From Pseudoflavitalea sp. G-6-1-2 (GTDB lineage Bacteria > Bacteroidota > Bacteroidia > Chitinophagales > Chitinophagaceae), in contig NZ_JABBGB010000002.1 of assembly GCF_012927185.1 (NCBI RefSeq), positions 992,001 to 1,056,000 of the forward strand: a stretch of DNA of 64,000 nt, in the 5' to 3' direction. The translations under genes were made by a program, and so were the position numbers. Each line of letters opens with the position of its first letter. Position 1 is the first letter of the stretch. Shown one piece after another: positions 1-8,627 of the stretch. Below the pieces are notes generated by a model. It searched no databases, had not been told where the DNA came from, and worked only from the letters and a program-made list of their open reading frames with translations.

Positions 1-191
1 ATATCTTCACAAACCGAGATATCGAATTCCCGGCGGTTGGCGAGCGGAAAATAAGACAGGAGGTACTTAACTGCAGGCAGCTGCAGTTTTTGAAAATTGA
101 AAGCCATCAACGCAATCTGTTGCTGCAATTCTTCTTCCTGTAAATCCAATCTGCGTTGCAAATACTCTTTTCTTACGGTACTTTTTATCAT
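1..191 (-). CDS. 5-formyltetrahydrofolate cyclo-ligase, N-terminal part
   Basis: Only the first 63 codons lie in the window; the gene runs off the left edge. The reading starts at ATG 191 (MIKSTVRKEYLQRRLDL) and contains a helical N-terminus followed by YLLSYFPLANRREFD, which matches the N-terminal region of 5-formyl-THF cyclo-ligases (ATP-dependent conversion of 5-formyl-THF to 5,10-methenyl-THF in the cytoplasm). The start codon overlaps the bioD stop codon in an ATGA arrangement (188-191), so the two genes are very probably translationally coupled. The family call rests on this short N-terminal piece; the nucleotide-binding part is outside the window. Confidence 0.72.
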   Translation of the reverse strand, partial: MIKSTVRKEYLQRRLDLQEEELQQQIALMAFNFQKLQLPAVKYLLSYFPLANRREFDISVCED

Positions 192-814
192 AGTAATGCT
201 TTCAGCCTTTGTTTCATTGCATTGGCCTGTGAATTGATAAACGCCCCGTTAGTCGTTTCAGAAAAAGGTACAGTTGCTATCTTTGGAAAGTTGCTCCATT
301 TTACGATCTCTTCTTCATAATCCAGGTACTGGTCGTTAAACACCCACCCTATAACGGGCAGTCCCATTTCTCTGCAGACCCTTGCTGTGAGCAGGGAATG
401 ATTGATGCTGCCGAGATAATTTCTGCTTACCAGTACAACACGTGCATCCAGTGCTTTGATCAGGTCTGCCACAAACTCCGCATCATTCAACGGAACCAAT
501 AAACCACCTGCACCTTCTATGATCAAATTACGATTTATATTGGGAATTGATGCACAAATTTTTTGAATGGAAATCTCCACTCCTTCCTGTCGGGCTGCTA
601 TATGCGGAGATGCCGGCAGCTGCAATTTGTATACTTCAGGATGCATCACAGAACCGGTTCCGCTGAGCGCATGCTGCACCCACTCACTGTCCGTTCCCTC
701 GTCGAAGCCCGCCTGTATTGGTTTCCAGTAATCGGCTTCCAATGCGCGCGTAAGTATCGCCGATACCACGGTTTTGCCAACCCCGGTACCGATACCTGTT
801 ACAAAAATGTTCAT
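188..814 (-). CDS. bioD: Dethiobiotin synthetase BioD
   Basis: ATP-dependent carboxylation of 7,8-diaminopelargonic acid to dethiobiotin, the penultimate step of biotin synthesis, in the cytoplasm. The 208 aa protein opens with MNIFVTGIGTGVGKT; GTGVGKT (residues 9-15) is the P-loop, YWKPIQAG (about 29-36) is the typical substrate/Mg region, and EGAGGLLVPL (near 100) is the conserved BioD motif. Length fits the family (about 200-230 aa). It lies 11 bp after rsmD and its stop overlaps the start of the folate gene, so rsmD-bioD-cyclo-ligase look like one transcription unit. No other bio genes are in the window. Confidence 0.93.
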   Translation of the reverse strand: MNIFVTGIGTGVGKTVVSAILTRALEADYWKPIQAGFDEGTDSEWVQHALSGTGSVMHPEVYKLQLPASPHIAARQEGVEISIQKICASIPNINRNLIIEGAGGLLVPLNDAEFVADLIKALDARVVLVSRNYLGSINHSLLTARVCREMGLPVIGWVFNDQYLDYEEEIVKWSNFPKIATVPFSETTNGAFINSQANAMKQRLKALL

Positions 815-825
815 GGCAACTGATT

Positions 826-1374
826 TTAAGTGGCCTGTTTGTTTACAAAGATGCTGAAAATGGTAGTGCCGTAATTTCTTGCAGTTACAAAAAGCGGATA
901 GCCCTCGTAGTTATTGCGGGGCGTATGCTCCAGCACAAACCATCCATCGGGTTTGAGCAGTTGCTTCTCCACCACTTTTTTGGGAAGATCGTCGATGGTA
1001 TTGAGCGCATAGGGCGGCCCGGCAAATATGAAGTCGAACTGATCCGCACAGTTCTCCATGAATTTGAATACTTCCATTTTGATCACCTTGAAGTTTTCGA
1101 GCTTCAGGTCGGTGGAAGTTTTGCGGATGAACTCAAACATCGCAGTATCTTTCTCCACTATGGTGAGATCGGCTGCACCACGCGAAGCCAGCTCGTAGCT
1201 GATGCTTCCGGTACCTCCGAAAAGATCGAGGGTCTTCATCCCTTCGATATCGAGATTGTTCTGAATGATATTGAACAGTCCTTCTTTGGCTACATCGGTA
1301 GTGGGTCGGGTATACGGCATTTTCGCCGGCGGATTGATCCGTCTTCCTCCCAAATCTCCTCCGATTATACGCAT
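826..1374 (-). CDS. rsmD: 16S rRNA (guanine-N2)-methyltransferase RsmD
   Basis: SAM-dependent methylation of 16S rRNA G966 (E. coli numbering) in the small subunit. The N-terminus MRIIGGDLGGRRI and TRPTTDVAKEGLFNI (about 22-37) are hallmarks of RsmD; LDLFGGTGSIS (about 49-59) is the SAM motif I. The catalytic motif IV reads FAGPPY (about 117-122), with Gly in place of the usual Asp/Asn of (D/N)PPY; the rest of the fold is intact, so this is probably a lineage variant. The 182 aa length is normal. ATG 1374 overlaps the upstream DUF3822 gene by 10 bp, which points to translational coupling. Confidence 0.92.
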   Translation of the reverse strand: MRIIGGDLGGRRINPPAKMPYTRPTTDVAKEGLFNIIQNNLDIEGMKTLDLFGGTGSISYELASRGAADLTIVEKDTAMFEFIRKTSTDLKLENFKVIKMEVFKFMENCADQFDFIFAGPPYALNTIDDLPKKVVEKQLLKPDGWFVLEHTPRNNYEGYPLFVTARNYGTTIFSIFVNKQAT

Positions 1375-2213
1375 AAGGCCATCTTGAGCAAGGGTGAAAA
1401 ATAATGTGCAGGGAAATTCCGGAATCCTTCTTCCATAGTGGTTTCAACAGGCATCTGTTCCCATTGAACCTGGTTGAAGTATTTCAGCAATTCCTGATAG
1501 AGGATAGATTGTTCGTCCATCAAACCCGATACCTGCATATTCAGGGTTTCCTGATCGAGACCGAACTGCAGCGCCAGAGCCAGCAGCTGAAAGCTAACAT
1601 CTTCGGGTGTCTGATAGTGATAGCTCTGTGCCAGTTGCAGCTGCTGATCTTTGAAAACCACTACTGCAAACTTGTCGGCAGCGATCACCACTTTTATCAG
1701 ATCCCCTTCGATACTGCTCTTCTCGATACCGGAAAGCAGCAAAGTGTTGTAGTGCCAGTATTTGCCGCTGCTGAATTTGCCCTGCAGCAGGCTGTGCACT
1801 TCGCGGGGAATGCGATAGATATTGTAAAGCCCCCATCCATCTACTTTATCGTTCAGCAGCAGTCCTTTGCGGGCATTGCCGTAAACTATTTCGGTAACGG
1901 GCTTGTTAAGGTCGATGGTGAAATATTTTTCCGGCAGCAGATTGCTGTCTGTATAATGATAAACCAGATAAGCTTCCGCATAGGATTGCTGCAGGTATTC
2001 GTCTCCAGAGAGAATTTCCTGTAACGCTTCGAGCGGGCTTTTGCCGGGGATAAAGTCTAGGTTGTATTGCCGGAAACCGAGGAAGCGTTGCGCTTCGCGG
2101 TTGTAAAGTACATAACAGAAGATCTGATCGCTCACTTCCATCAGCAGCAGATTCTCTTTCAGATCAGTCTGAGTGGCATTTACCGGAATAATATCAAAAG
2201 TTGCTTTCAACAT
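1365..2213 (-). CDS. DUF3822 family protein
   Basis: A 282 aa soluble protein of the Bacteroidota family DUF3822. Its function is not established, but the family is regularly found directly upstream of rsmD, as here. I chose ATG 2213 (MLKATFDIIPVNATQTDL) rather than upstream in-frame starts because the upstream residues look like untranslated leader and family members begin this way. The sequence suggests a duplicated actin/ASKHA-like fold typical of the family (for example LLMEVSDQIFCYVLYN and LIKVVIAADKFAVVVFKDQQL); this is inference. It overlaps rsmD by 10 bp. No signal peptide or membrane segment is visible. Confidence 0.8.
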   Translation of the reverse strand: MLKATFDIIPVNATQTDLKENLLLMEVSDQIFCYVLYNREAQRFLGFRQYNLDFIPGKSPLEALQEILSGDEYLQQSYAEAYLVYHYTDSNLLPEKYFTIDLNKPVTEIVYGNARKGLLLNDKVDGWGLYNIYRIPREVHSLLQGKFSSGKYWHYNTLLLSGIEKSSIEGDLIKVVIAADKFAVVVFKDQQLQLAQSYHYQTPEDVSFQLLALALQFGLDQETLNMQVSGLMDEQSILYQELLKYFNQVQWEQMPVETTMEEGFRNFPAHYFSPLLKMALCV

Positions 2214-2284
2214 AATAATAGAAGTTGCAATGTTACATAATTTTGGGTGAAGAGGCAATAAAAGCCTGAAACCATCGATAGGGG

Positions 2285-2292
2285 TATATTTG
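2285..2292 (+). promoter_or_regulatory. Bacteroidota-type -7 box for the MATE gene
   Basis: TATATTTG matches the Bacteroidota -7 consensus TAnnTTTG exactly and would place a transcript start near 2298, about 23 nt before the ATG at 2322. I see no clear TTTG-like -33 box at the usual distance, so this is a moderate call. The same short intergenic region must also hold the promoter of the divergent DUF3822-rsmD-bioD unit. Confidence 0.4.
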
Positions 2293-2321
2293 CCCGGCGT
2301 ATTTTATTTAGATTCAACACT

Positions 2322-3695
2322 ATGGCACAGAGTACAGCACCGGCATTACAGCTGGAGATTTCGAATAAACAGATACTGAAGATTGCATTACCCATCAGCT
2401 TAGCCTTGCTGGTTCCGCAGATCAACTTCATCACCAATAATATTTTCCTGGGTGGATTGGGAGAACAGGAACTCGGCACAGCCGGATTAACGGGCGTGTA
2501 CTACCTCATTTTTGGCGCTATCGGATTCGGACTGAATAACGGATTGCAGGCGCTGATTGCACGTCGCGCAGGCGAGAACCGCGTAGACGAGATCGGGAAA
2601 CTGTTTTCGCAGGGCGTACGCATTGCCATGATCATCGCCGCCATCGGCATTCTGCTCACCTGGTTTGTGGCGCCGATGGTATTGCGCATGTCTTTATCAG
2701 ATGAACACGTGCAGCAGCAGAGCATCAGCTTTCTGAAGATCAGAATCTGGGGTCTCCCCTTTCTCTACATCTACCAGATGCGGAACGCCCTGCTCGTAGG
2801 AACCAATCAGAGCAAATTTTTAGTTATCGGAACGCTGGCCGAAACCGTAGCCAATGTATTCTTCGATTATACACTGATCTATGGCAAACTCGGCTTCCCT
2901 GAACTAGGATTCAACGGAGCCGCCATTGCATCGGTGATCGCCGAAGCTACAGGTATGTTTGTAGTTTTTCTGGTGATCCATTACAATGGCATCAGCAAAC
3001 GATTTTCGTTGTACAAACATTTTAAGTATATCCCGGATGTAAGCAAACTCATATTTGTACAATCGTCTCCGCTGATTTTTCAGCATGCGATCAGCATTCT
3101 GGCGTGGGTATTCTTTTATGTGCTGGTGGAGAGACATGGCTTTCATTCGGGACAGGCGAATCGCGATCTCGCCATTTCAAATACCATGCGGAATCTGTTT
3201 GGATTGTTTGGCGTGTTCACCTGGGCATTTGCAGCAACCAGCAATACGATGGTGAGCAATATCATCGGGCAGGGAAAGAAAGAACGGGTGATTGAAGTGA
3301 TACATAAGATCGTTCGCATCAGTACAACGTTTGCGGTGATCATCTGCATACTGCTGAATCTTTTCCCGGGAGTATTCTTACTGATATACGGGCAAGGGCC
3401 GGAATTTGTGCAATCAGCAATACCAGTGGTGCGTGTAGTTGCCGTTGCAATGGTGTTGCAGAGCTTTTCTACCATCTGGCTGAATGCTGTGACGGGAACA
3501 GGAAATACAACTATCAATCTGGGTATTGAAGCGATTACGATAATAGTGTATTGTATCTATTGCTTTATTGTTCTGGAGTGGCTGAAATTGCCGATATCGA
3601 TAGGTTGGATGAGTGAGTGGTTGTATTGGATATGTTTGTTTGCGCTGTCGTTTTTGTATATACGAAGCGGAAGGTGGAAGAAGAAAGTGATTTAA
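2322..3695 (+). CDS. MATE family efflux transporter
   Basis: A 457 aa polytopic inner-membrane protein of the MATE (NorM/DinF-like) family, which exports cationic compounds or drugs using Na+ or H+ gradients. Hydrophobic segments run through the whole length, starting with ILKIALPISLALLVPQINFI (about 20-39), the conserved first helix, followed by NNIFLGGLGEQELGTAGL. Two homologous halves are visible, with the second beginning near VFFYVLVERHG. Length matches MATE proteins (440-460 aa). It is divergent from DUF3822 and convergent with the RHS locus, separated from it by a strong terminator. The substrate cannot be told from sequence. Confidence 0.88.
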   Translation: MAQSTAPALQLEISNKQILKIALPISLALLVPQINFITNNIFLGGLGEQELGTAGLTGVYYLIFGAIGFGLNNGLQALIARRAGENRVDEIGKLFSQGVRIAMIIAAIGILLTWFVAPMVLRMSLSDEHVQQQSISFLKIRIWGLPFLYIYQMRNALLVGTNQSKFLVIGTLAETVANVFFDYTLIYGKLGFPELGFNGAAIASVIAEATGMFVVFLVIHYNGISKRFSLYKHFKYIPDVSKLIFVQSSPLIFQHAISILAWVFFYVLVERHGFHSGQANRDLAISNTMRNLFGLFGVFTWAFAATSNTMVSNIIGQGKKERVIEVIHKIVRISTTFAVIICILLNLFPGVFLLIYGQGPEFVQSAIPVVRVVAVAMVLQSFSTIWLNAVTGTGNTTINLGIEAITIIVYCIYCFIVLEWLKLPISIGWMSEWLYWICLFALSFLYIRSGRWKKKVI

Positions 3696-3709
3696 TGAAT
3701 TATAAAGCA

Positions 3710-3755
3710 AAAAAGTAAAAACTGGTTCCTGCACTGGAGCCAGCTTTTACTTTTT
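3710..3755. terminator. Bidirectional intrinsic terminator
   Basis: A 20-nt arm (3710-3729) pairs with 3736-3755 around a 6-nt loop, with one A-C mismatch and one G-T wobble. The outer arms are A-rich/T-rich, giving a U-tract on both strands. It sits between the convergent MATE gene and the immunity candidate and can serve both. Confidence 0.85.
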
Positions 3756-3774
3756 CATGAATTAGTTCTACTCT

Positions 3775-4221
3775 CTATAATATAAGACGTGTTACCGAAA
3801 TCACCTTTATTTCTTTCTTCCACCTTGCAATTACTTCAACCAAAACACCAGAGCAGGGCTGGTGGATACTGAATTTCACAAGGCTTCCACTTTTCTTAAA
3901 TGAATCAAAAATAAATGTATGGCACTTGTTTTTGTAAATAAAATAAGGATCACTGCTTTTGATAAGCTTAATTAAACTACTGTCCTGGTTTATCTTAACA
4001 TAATTAGCACCCCATTTGATATGATCACATTTATCATTAAGCCTGTGTTCTACATCAATAAGTGTTAGTGAGTCATTCTGAAATTCCAGTTGCATTCCTT
4101 GTTTAACCGAATCTGTACCTAAGACTTTCTCCAGAAAAGTACATATACCAGAGCGTTCCTGGCTAACAGATGAAAAGCCACAAATCATCAGGCATATTGA
4201 AATAAATACTTTATTTTTCAT
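3775..4221 (-). CDS. Small secreted protein, candidate immunity protein of the RHS toxin
   Basis: A 148 aa protein with an N-terminal signal peptide (MKNKVFISICLMICGFSSVSQ, cleavage likely after SVSQ) and a mature part of about 127 aa with five cysteines and no family I recognise. It starts 15 bp after the RHS stop codon on the same strand and is the last gene before a bidirectional terminator, the usual place for an immunity gene of a polymorphic toxin. Export to the periplasm would fit protection against a toxin acting in the cell envelope. The gene is visibly AT-richer than the RHS core, as are its neighbouring toxin-domain codons. The immunity role is inferred from position only; it could be an unrelated secreted protein. 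Confidence 0.5.
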   Translation of the reverse strand: MKNKVFISICLMICGFSSVSQERSGICTFLEKVLGTDSVKQGMQLEFQNDSLTLIDVEHRLNDKCDHIKWGANYVKINQDSSLIKLIKSSDPYFIYKNKCHTFIFDSFKKSGSLVKFSIHQPCSGVLVEVIARWKKEIKVISVTRLIL

Positions 4222-4236
4222 ATTTCGATTATTTGC

Positions 4237-7200
4237 TCATTCTGAAATAATCACTTTTATTCCTGCAACGCGCATATCCGATAGGAACTGTGTGGTTTTT
4301 TTATCTAGTCCCAAAGCCCTTATTGCAGGTATATCAGCCTCTTGCTGTTTCTCTCTTTTTTCTGCAATCAATGTACGTCCAACCTGAAGTGCCTGCTGTT
4401 GCCAATCAGTGTCATCAAAATTAAAACTAAAAAAGTCAACTTGTGATTTAGAGCCAGTCAGGTAAACATCCTCTACCAATGCATAGCCGTCTTCTTTAGT
4501 TGCAACATTAGCTTTATTGCCATTAACCACATTTCCTCTGTGGGCCTGTTCATGTAACAGAGTCAATACCAAAAACATCAGAGCAGCATCCTTGTCTTCA
4601 GTTTTCGCATTTTCATACAGACTGAGTATTTTTTCATTTACTCTGATATTTGTACCTACAAGGGTACCTTTGGCATTACCACCCATTTCCTCGATCTCGG
4701 CACCTTTTCCATATTCAAAATCCCTTTTCAAATCAGTCTGGCTCTGCGTTGAATATTTTGCATAGGCATCCAGAATTCGTTGGCTCTTCAGGAGATCCTG
4801 AACCCCTGATTGCAGAAACTTGTATAGATTAGGATATTTTTTCTTATAGTATGCTTCTTTGTTAGCCGGGAATTTAAAATCCCCTAGCACATCGATATTT
4901 TGAACCGGATTATTTCCTGCGTAATTGTAAGGCGTTTCATATTCGAATTTTGGAGAAAACCGATCCTGAACAAACCATCTTCCAATCTGCGCATCATACA
5001 TTCTTGCTCCATAATCAAGCCAGTCCAGCCCGTTTCCATCGCTGAACTCTTTTTCCTGTTTTTCCTTTCCATTGTATTCGTATTTATTATCCGTCCTGCC
5101 TATGGCCTTTGAACTTATCCCCGCCATCGTTAATCCAAACGGATAATAATGTGTTTCTTCGGTTAATGGTCCGGTGTAATGCTTCACACTCAGATTATCA
5201 AAGAATACATCCCAGTTCTGAGTTTCATTACTTACATAAATATACAAAAAACCGTTCCTGGGGATATTTAGCTGTGCTGGGGCCAATGTGGTCAATTCAT
5301 CTGCATTACCAACAACCTGAGCGCTACTGATGCCGTTAGTAGAAACGATTTTCATTTGTTCGTCAAGCAATATCCAGTTCAGATAAGCCTTGGGTTTTCC
5401 TAAAGGTGTACCGTTACTGTTTGTCCGGAAGGTTGTAAGTGCCTGAGCAAGAGGGCCTGTTACCGGAGTGGTCAATTGTGGGATAGTGCCTTTTGTTTCA
5501 CCTGCAACTCCTACGATACCTCCTGCCAGAACAGCAAGAATATCAGCAACAGGATCACTGTAAGATTGCGTTGCGCCATTGGATCGGTAGAATGATTTTA
5601 CGGCAATATCCACTTTGTCTCCGCTCATTACTTTCAACACCAGAGATGGGCCAATTTTTCGGCCGCTACCATTTAACCTCGCAAGTGAGTCATTCGGAGT
5701 GGTTGTTGCATCGGTAGGATAGGTGCCTGGAACAGATGCTCTGGGATAGGCTGTCTCAGGAATATTGAAGAAAAGGGCATTTTCTTTAGCACGGTACGCA
5801 GCTTCCATTGTGGCCATATACATTGCAGTATCCGCTTGTTCTGTGAGAACCTCCCGAACATTACCCAGATGATCTTTCAGAAAGTAATCATAGAAGTATT
5901 TGAATTGGCTGCTGCCATTCTGAAAATATTGTTTTGTATACCGGATACGACCTTCTTCATGCCTTAAAAATTGAAGTGTATCATTTTCATAGACACTTCC
6001 TCCAAGATATAGTGTTGTTTTAGTCGGCTGTCCTGTTTCAGTTACTTTCTTTTGCAGCTTATTACCAGTAGCATCATAGGTATACGCGACAGTACCTTTA
6101 ACTCCGCCGCCGGAGGTTCGTACTGTAACAACTGAAGGAAGATTGAGATGATTGTAAACAATGCCGTTATTAGCTCCATCTCCGATATCCTTATTACGAT
6201 CACGGATCATATTGCCATTGCCGTCATAAACATAATCCACCGCAGCAGCAGTTTTGTTGTTGCTGAGCGCAGTCATGTAAAGGGATGAACTCCTGAAATC
6301 CCCCAATTTAGTTTGTACATCATTGCTACGATCAATAACGTTCTGTAATTTATTACTGTTGTTGTAAGTGCAGAGCAGACTGTCGATAGTAGCACTGCCT
6401 CCCAACTTCCAGCCACGCTGGCTCATCGAAAGGATATTGCCATTGGCATCATAGCTCATGTCTTTTAGAGTGAAGTCAAGGCCTGCATTCAAATTAAAAG
6501 CAGAGCTTGTATACTGGGTAAAGTTTGCATTCAGCAGTCTGTTGGCACCATCATACCCAAAATCGTATTTACGTTTCTCACCATCTCCCCTGCTCTTCCA
6601 GACAATACCAGCTATATTTCCGTTGTATTGTGCAGCATTGTAAGATTGATTTCCTATCAGGCCATTGGCAATCTTATCGTAGCCCAGATCAAACCCAAAG
6701 TAGTTGTTCTGGTGGGCATCTTTGGCATAAGCACGGTTGACACCGAGCATCCAGCCACGGATATTGTAGTCATACCGCAAGGAATCGATCACCACAGCAC
6801 CCAATGATTTTTTAGTCAGTTGCCCAAGCGCATCATACTCATTGCTCAATAACAGCTGCTCAGGCTTATTAACGGCTATGCCATTGATTGTGCTGTTAAC
6901 TGATTTCTTTACGTTTAGCATACGTCCAAGACTATCATAAGCCAGTTTAGTGACGATGATATGTGTCTGAGGATTGGTACCTGCTTTCTCCTGCTTTAAT
7001 ACAGTTACCAATGGCTGATCAGTCCAACTATATTGAGTGGATACAATGTCAACACCCCCGGTTATGTTCTGGGAGCGGGCCTGGATCAATCGGCCTTTAG
7101 GATCATAAAAGCTAATTGTGGTAAGCATTTGTGCCGGACTGCTACCCAACACTTTTACTTTACTACCCGTCACCATCCCAAGAGTAGCACCTGTAGTTTG

Positions 7201-8541
7201 CATGGTCTGGGGATAAGGCCAAACACTGTTCGATGCTGCCAATAAATATGCGCTGGCATGGGTAGTTTCAAAATCCTTCAGAGCAGCAGGCAGCGAAGCT
7301 GCCCAGGCATAATTATCATAGTATGTTGCAGTGAGCTCCTCATACGTCTGACCACTCAGGTTAGGATACGCAGAACTGTTGTATGCCTGCGTTTTATGAT
7401 AGGCTCTGTCATTAGTGTTATTCCACAAGCCAGATGATACAGGGCGGTTCAGGCTATCGTACAATGTATACTGCCACTTCTTCGGGCTGGACTCCCTGAG
7501 TACGGAATCCTGGGTCAGTACCAGCCTGTCACGAAAGTCATAGACCATCCATACTTCACCGGCACCCGGTATTTTTTTTACCACCATCCGGTTCCGTTCA
7601 TCATATTCATAACGGAAACAGAATTCATTAAGGATAGTACTCGTCAGAGACCAGCTTCCTGCCAGCAGCAGTTCCACTCCTTTGGGCTGGATCACCAACC
7701 TCAAATTGTTGAGATAGTCATATACGTAATATGTGCATAACCAACCCGAATGACCAGTAGTTGGCGTAGCAGTAATCTGTACTTTTTTGAGAATCACCTT
7801 TCCTGCCTTGTCTTTGTATTCAACAGTCTGCTGTTTGTGTTCATCGATAGAAACATTTTCAAACAAGGTTCCTGCAGGATACGTCGCAGCCGTTGTGATC
7901 ACATTTGTAGCGCTCACCGACCAATTTCGTACGGAGTCAGCCGCTGTATTGATCAGGTACTGACTGCTGATATTTCTGCGTGTATTGGGATCTGTGTTTC
8001 CTTCGCTGCCAGCCCAACTATTTCCAGGTGCATAAACATCGGTAACTCTGCTGAGTGGAGATGTTTCAAAGTTTGTTTTGCTGTAGTAGTAGGTCTCGCC
8101 GGGAAACTGCTGTTTATTGAATACTGAATCCTGCTGAAAAGGATTCAGTTTGAAAGTTCCATTACTGATAGAAGTATTACCTCCTGTGTTGTTGGCGACA
8201 AATGGCAGATACTTCAATGCTTCCCGCCCATAGGCATCATACACAACCGGACTAACCAGATCTGCAGCAGTACCTTCCGTAATCAATGAGCCTTGTTTCA
8301 CTACGGTTTGCAAGGGTCTGCCCAAACCGTCGAAATATTGAGTAGACTGCTTTACATCCTGCAAAGGTTTTGTGATCAGCAAAGCTGTATCACTAACAGG
8401 CGCAGTAGCCGTCCAGGTACGAACATAGTTAGTTTTTGTATTAGCACTATAAGCAGCAGGAAGCGGCAAAGGAGATTGAGCCCACAGAACCAATGATGAA
8501 AGCAGCATGCTTAGGATCAACAGTAGTTTACCACAATGCAT
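4237..8541 (-). CDS. RHS repeat protein with C-terminal zincin-type toxin domain
   Basis: A 1434 aa secreted protein. Signal peptide [22 protein letters not shown] is followed by a DUF6443-like N-terminal region ([11 protein letters not shown], about 38-48, then [13 protein letters not shown]), a long run of YD repeats (for example [31 protein letters not shown]), and the RHS-associated core ([45 protein letters not shown]). After the core, residues 1221-1434 form a unique domain with HEQAH (1330-1334), a zinc-metallopeptidase HExxH motif, and a plausible third ligand Glu 1357 in [14 protein letters not shown] shells enclose C-terminal toxins released by cleavage after the core. Position after a YD-repeat partner and before a small secreted gene supports a toxin-immunity locus. 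The toxin's target is unknown. Confidence 0.85.
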   Translation of the reverse strand: MHCGKLLLILSMLLSSLVLWAQSPLPLPAAYSANTKTNYVRTWTATAPVSDTALLITKPLQDVKQSTQYFDGLGRPLQTVVKQGSLITEGTAADLVSPVVYDAYGREALKYLPFVANNTGGNTSISNGTFKLNPFQQDSVFNKQQFPGETYYYSKTNFETSPLSRVTDVYAPGNSWAGSEGNTDPNTRRNISSQYLINTAADSVRNWSVSATNVITTAATYPAGTLFENVSIDEHKQQTVEYKDKAGKVILKKVQITATPTTGHSGWLCTYYVYDYLNNLRLVIQPKGVELLLAGSWSLTSTILNEFCFRYEYDERNRMVVKKIPGAGEVWMVYDFRDRLVLTQDSVLRESSPKKWQYTLYDSLNRPVSSGLWNNTNDRAYHKTQAYNSSAYPNLSGQTYEELTATYYDNYAWAASLPAALKDFETTHASAYLLAASNSVWPYPQTMQTTGATLGMVTGSKVKVLGSSPAQMLTTISFYDPKGRLIQARSQNITGGVDIVSTQYSWTDQPLVTVLKQEKAGTNPQTHIIVTKLAYDSLGRMLNVKKSVNSTINGIAVNKPEQLLLSNEYDALGQLTKKSLGAVVIDSLRYDYNIRGWMLGVNRAYAKDAHQNNYFGFDLGYDKIANGLIGNQSYNAAQYNGNIAGIVWKSRGDGEKRKYDFGYDGANRLLNANFTQYTSSAFNLNAGLDFTLKDMSYDANGNILSMSQRGWKLGGSATIDSLLCTYNNSNKLQNVIDRSNDVQTKLGDFRSSSLYMTALSNNKTAAAVDYVYDGNGNMIRDRNKDIGDGANNGIVYNHLNLPSVVTVRTSGGGVKGTVAYTYDATGNKLQKKVTETGQPTKTTLYLGGSVYENDTLQFLRHEEGRIRYTKQYFQNGSSQFKYFYDYFLKDHLGNVREVLTEQADTAMYMATMEAAYRAKENALFFNIPETAYPRASVPGTYPTDATTTPNDSLARLNGSGRKIGPSLVLKVMSGDKVDIAVKSFYRSNGATQSYSDPVADILAVLAGGIVGVAGETKGTIPQLTTPVTGPLAQALTTFRTNSNGTPLGKPKAYLNWILLDEQMKIVSTNGISSAQVVGNADELTTLAPAQLNIPRNGFLYIYVSNETQNWDVFFDNLSVKHYTGPLTEETHYYPFGLTMAGISSKAIGRTDNKYEYNGKEKQEKEFSDGNGLDWLDYGARMYDAQIGRWFVQDRFSPKFEYETPYNYAGNNPVQNIDVLGDFKFPANKEAYYKKKYPNLYKFLQSGVQDLLKSQRILDAYAKYSTQSQTDLKRDFEYGKGAEIEEMGGNAKGTLVGTNIRVNEKILSLYENAKTEDKDAALMFLVLTLLHEQAHRGNVVNGNKANVATKEDGYALVEDVYLTGSKSQVDFFSFNFDDTDWQQQALQVGRTLIAEKREKQQEADIPAIRALGLDKKTTQFLSDMRVAGIKVIISE
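4240..4881 (-). other. Variable C-terminal domain with HExxH (putative metallopeptidase toxin)
   Basis: This is the part of the RHS gene downstream of the core motif [11 protein letters not shown] (residues 1221-1434). It is rich in Lys/Glu, lacks YD repeats and holds the [10 protein letters not shown] motif (codons 4540-4554 encode HEQAH). The hydrophobic stretch [11 protein letters not shown] just before it is the usual active-site helix of zincins. Base composition is lower in GC than the RHS core, consistent with module exchange. Confidence 0.65.
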
Positions 8542-8627
8542 AAGAATGTATTTGAAGTAATGCTTTGTATGTGAGTTTCAAAATGAGTAAAGCGTAATTA
8601 TGATGCAGGTTTGCTGTTTCATCAGCA

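Noticed and set aside
826-1374. RsmD inactivated by Asp/Asn to Gly change in the PPY motif
   Set aside because: All other motifs and the length are intact and the gene is in an active operon, so a lineage variant is likelier than a dead enzyme. Worth an alignment but not a finding by itself.
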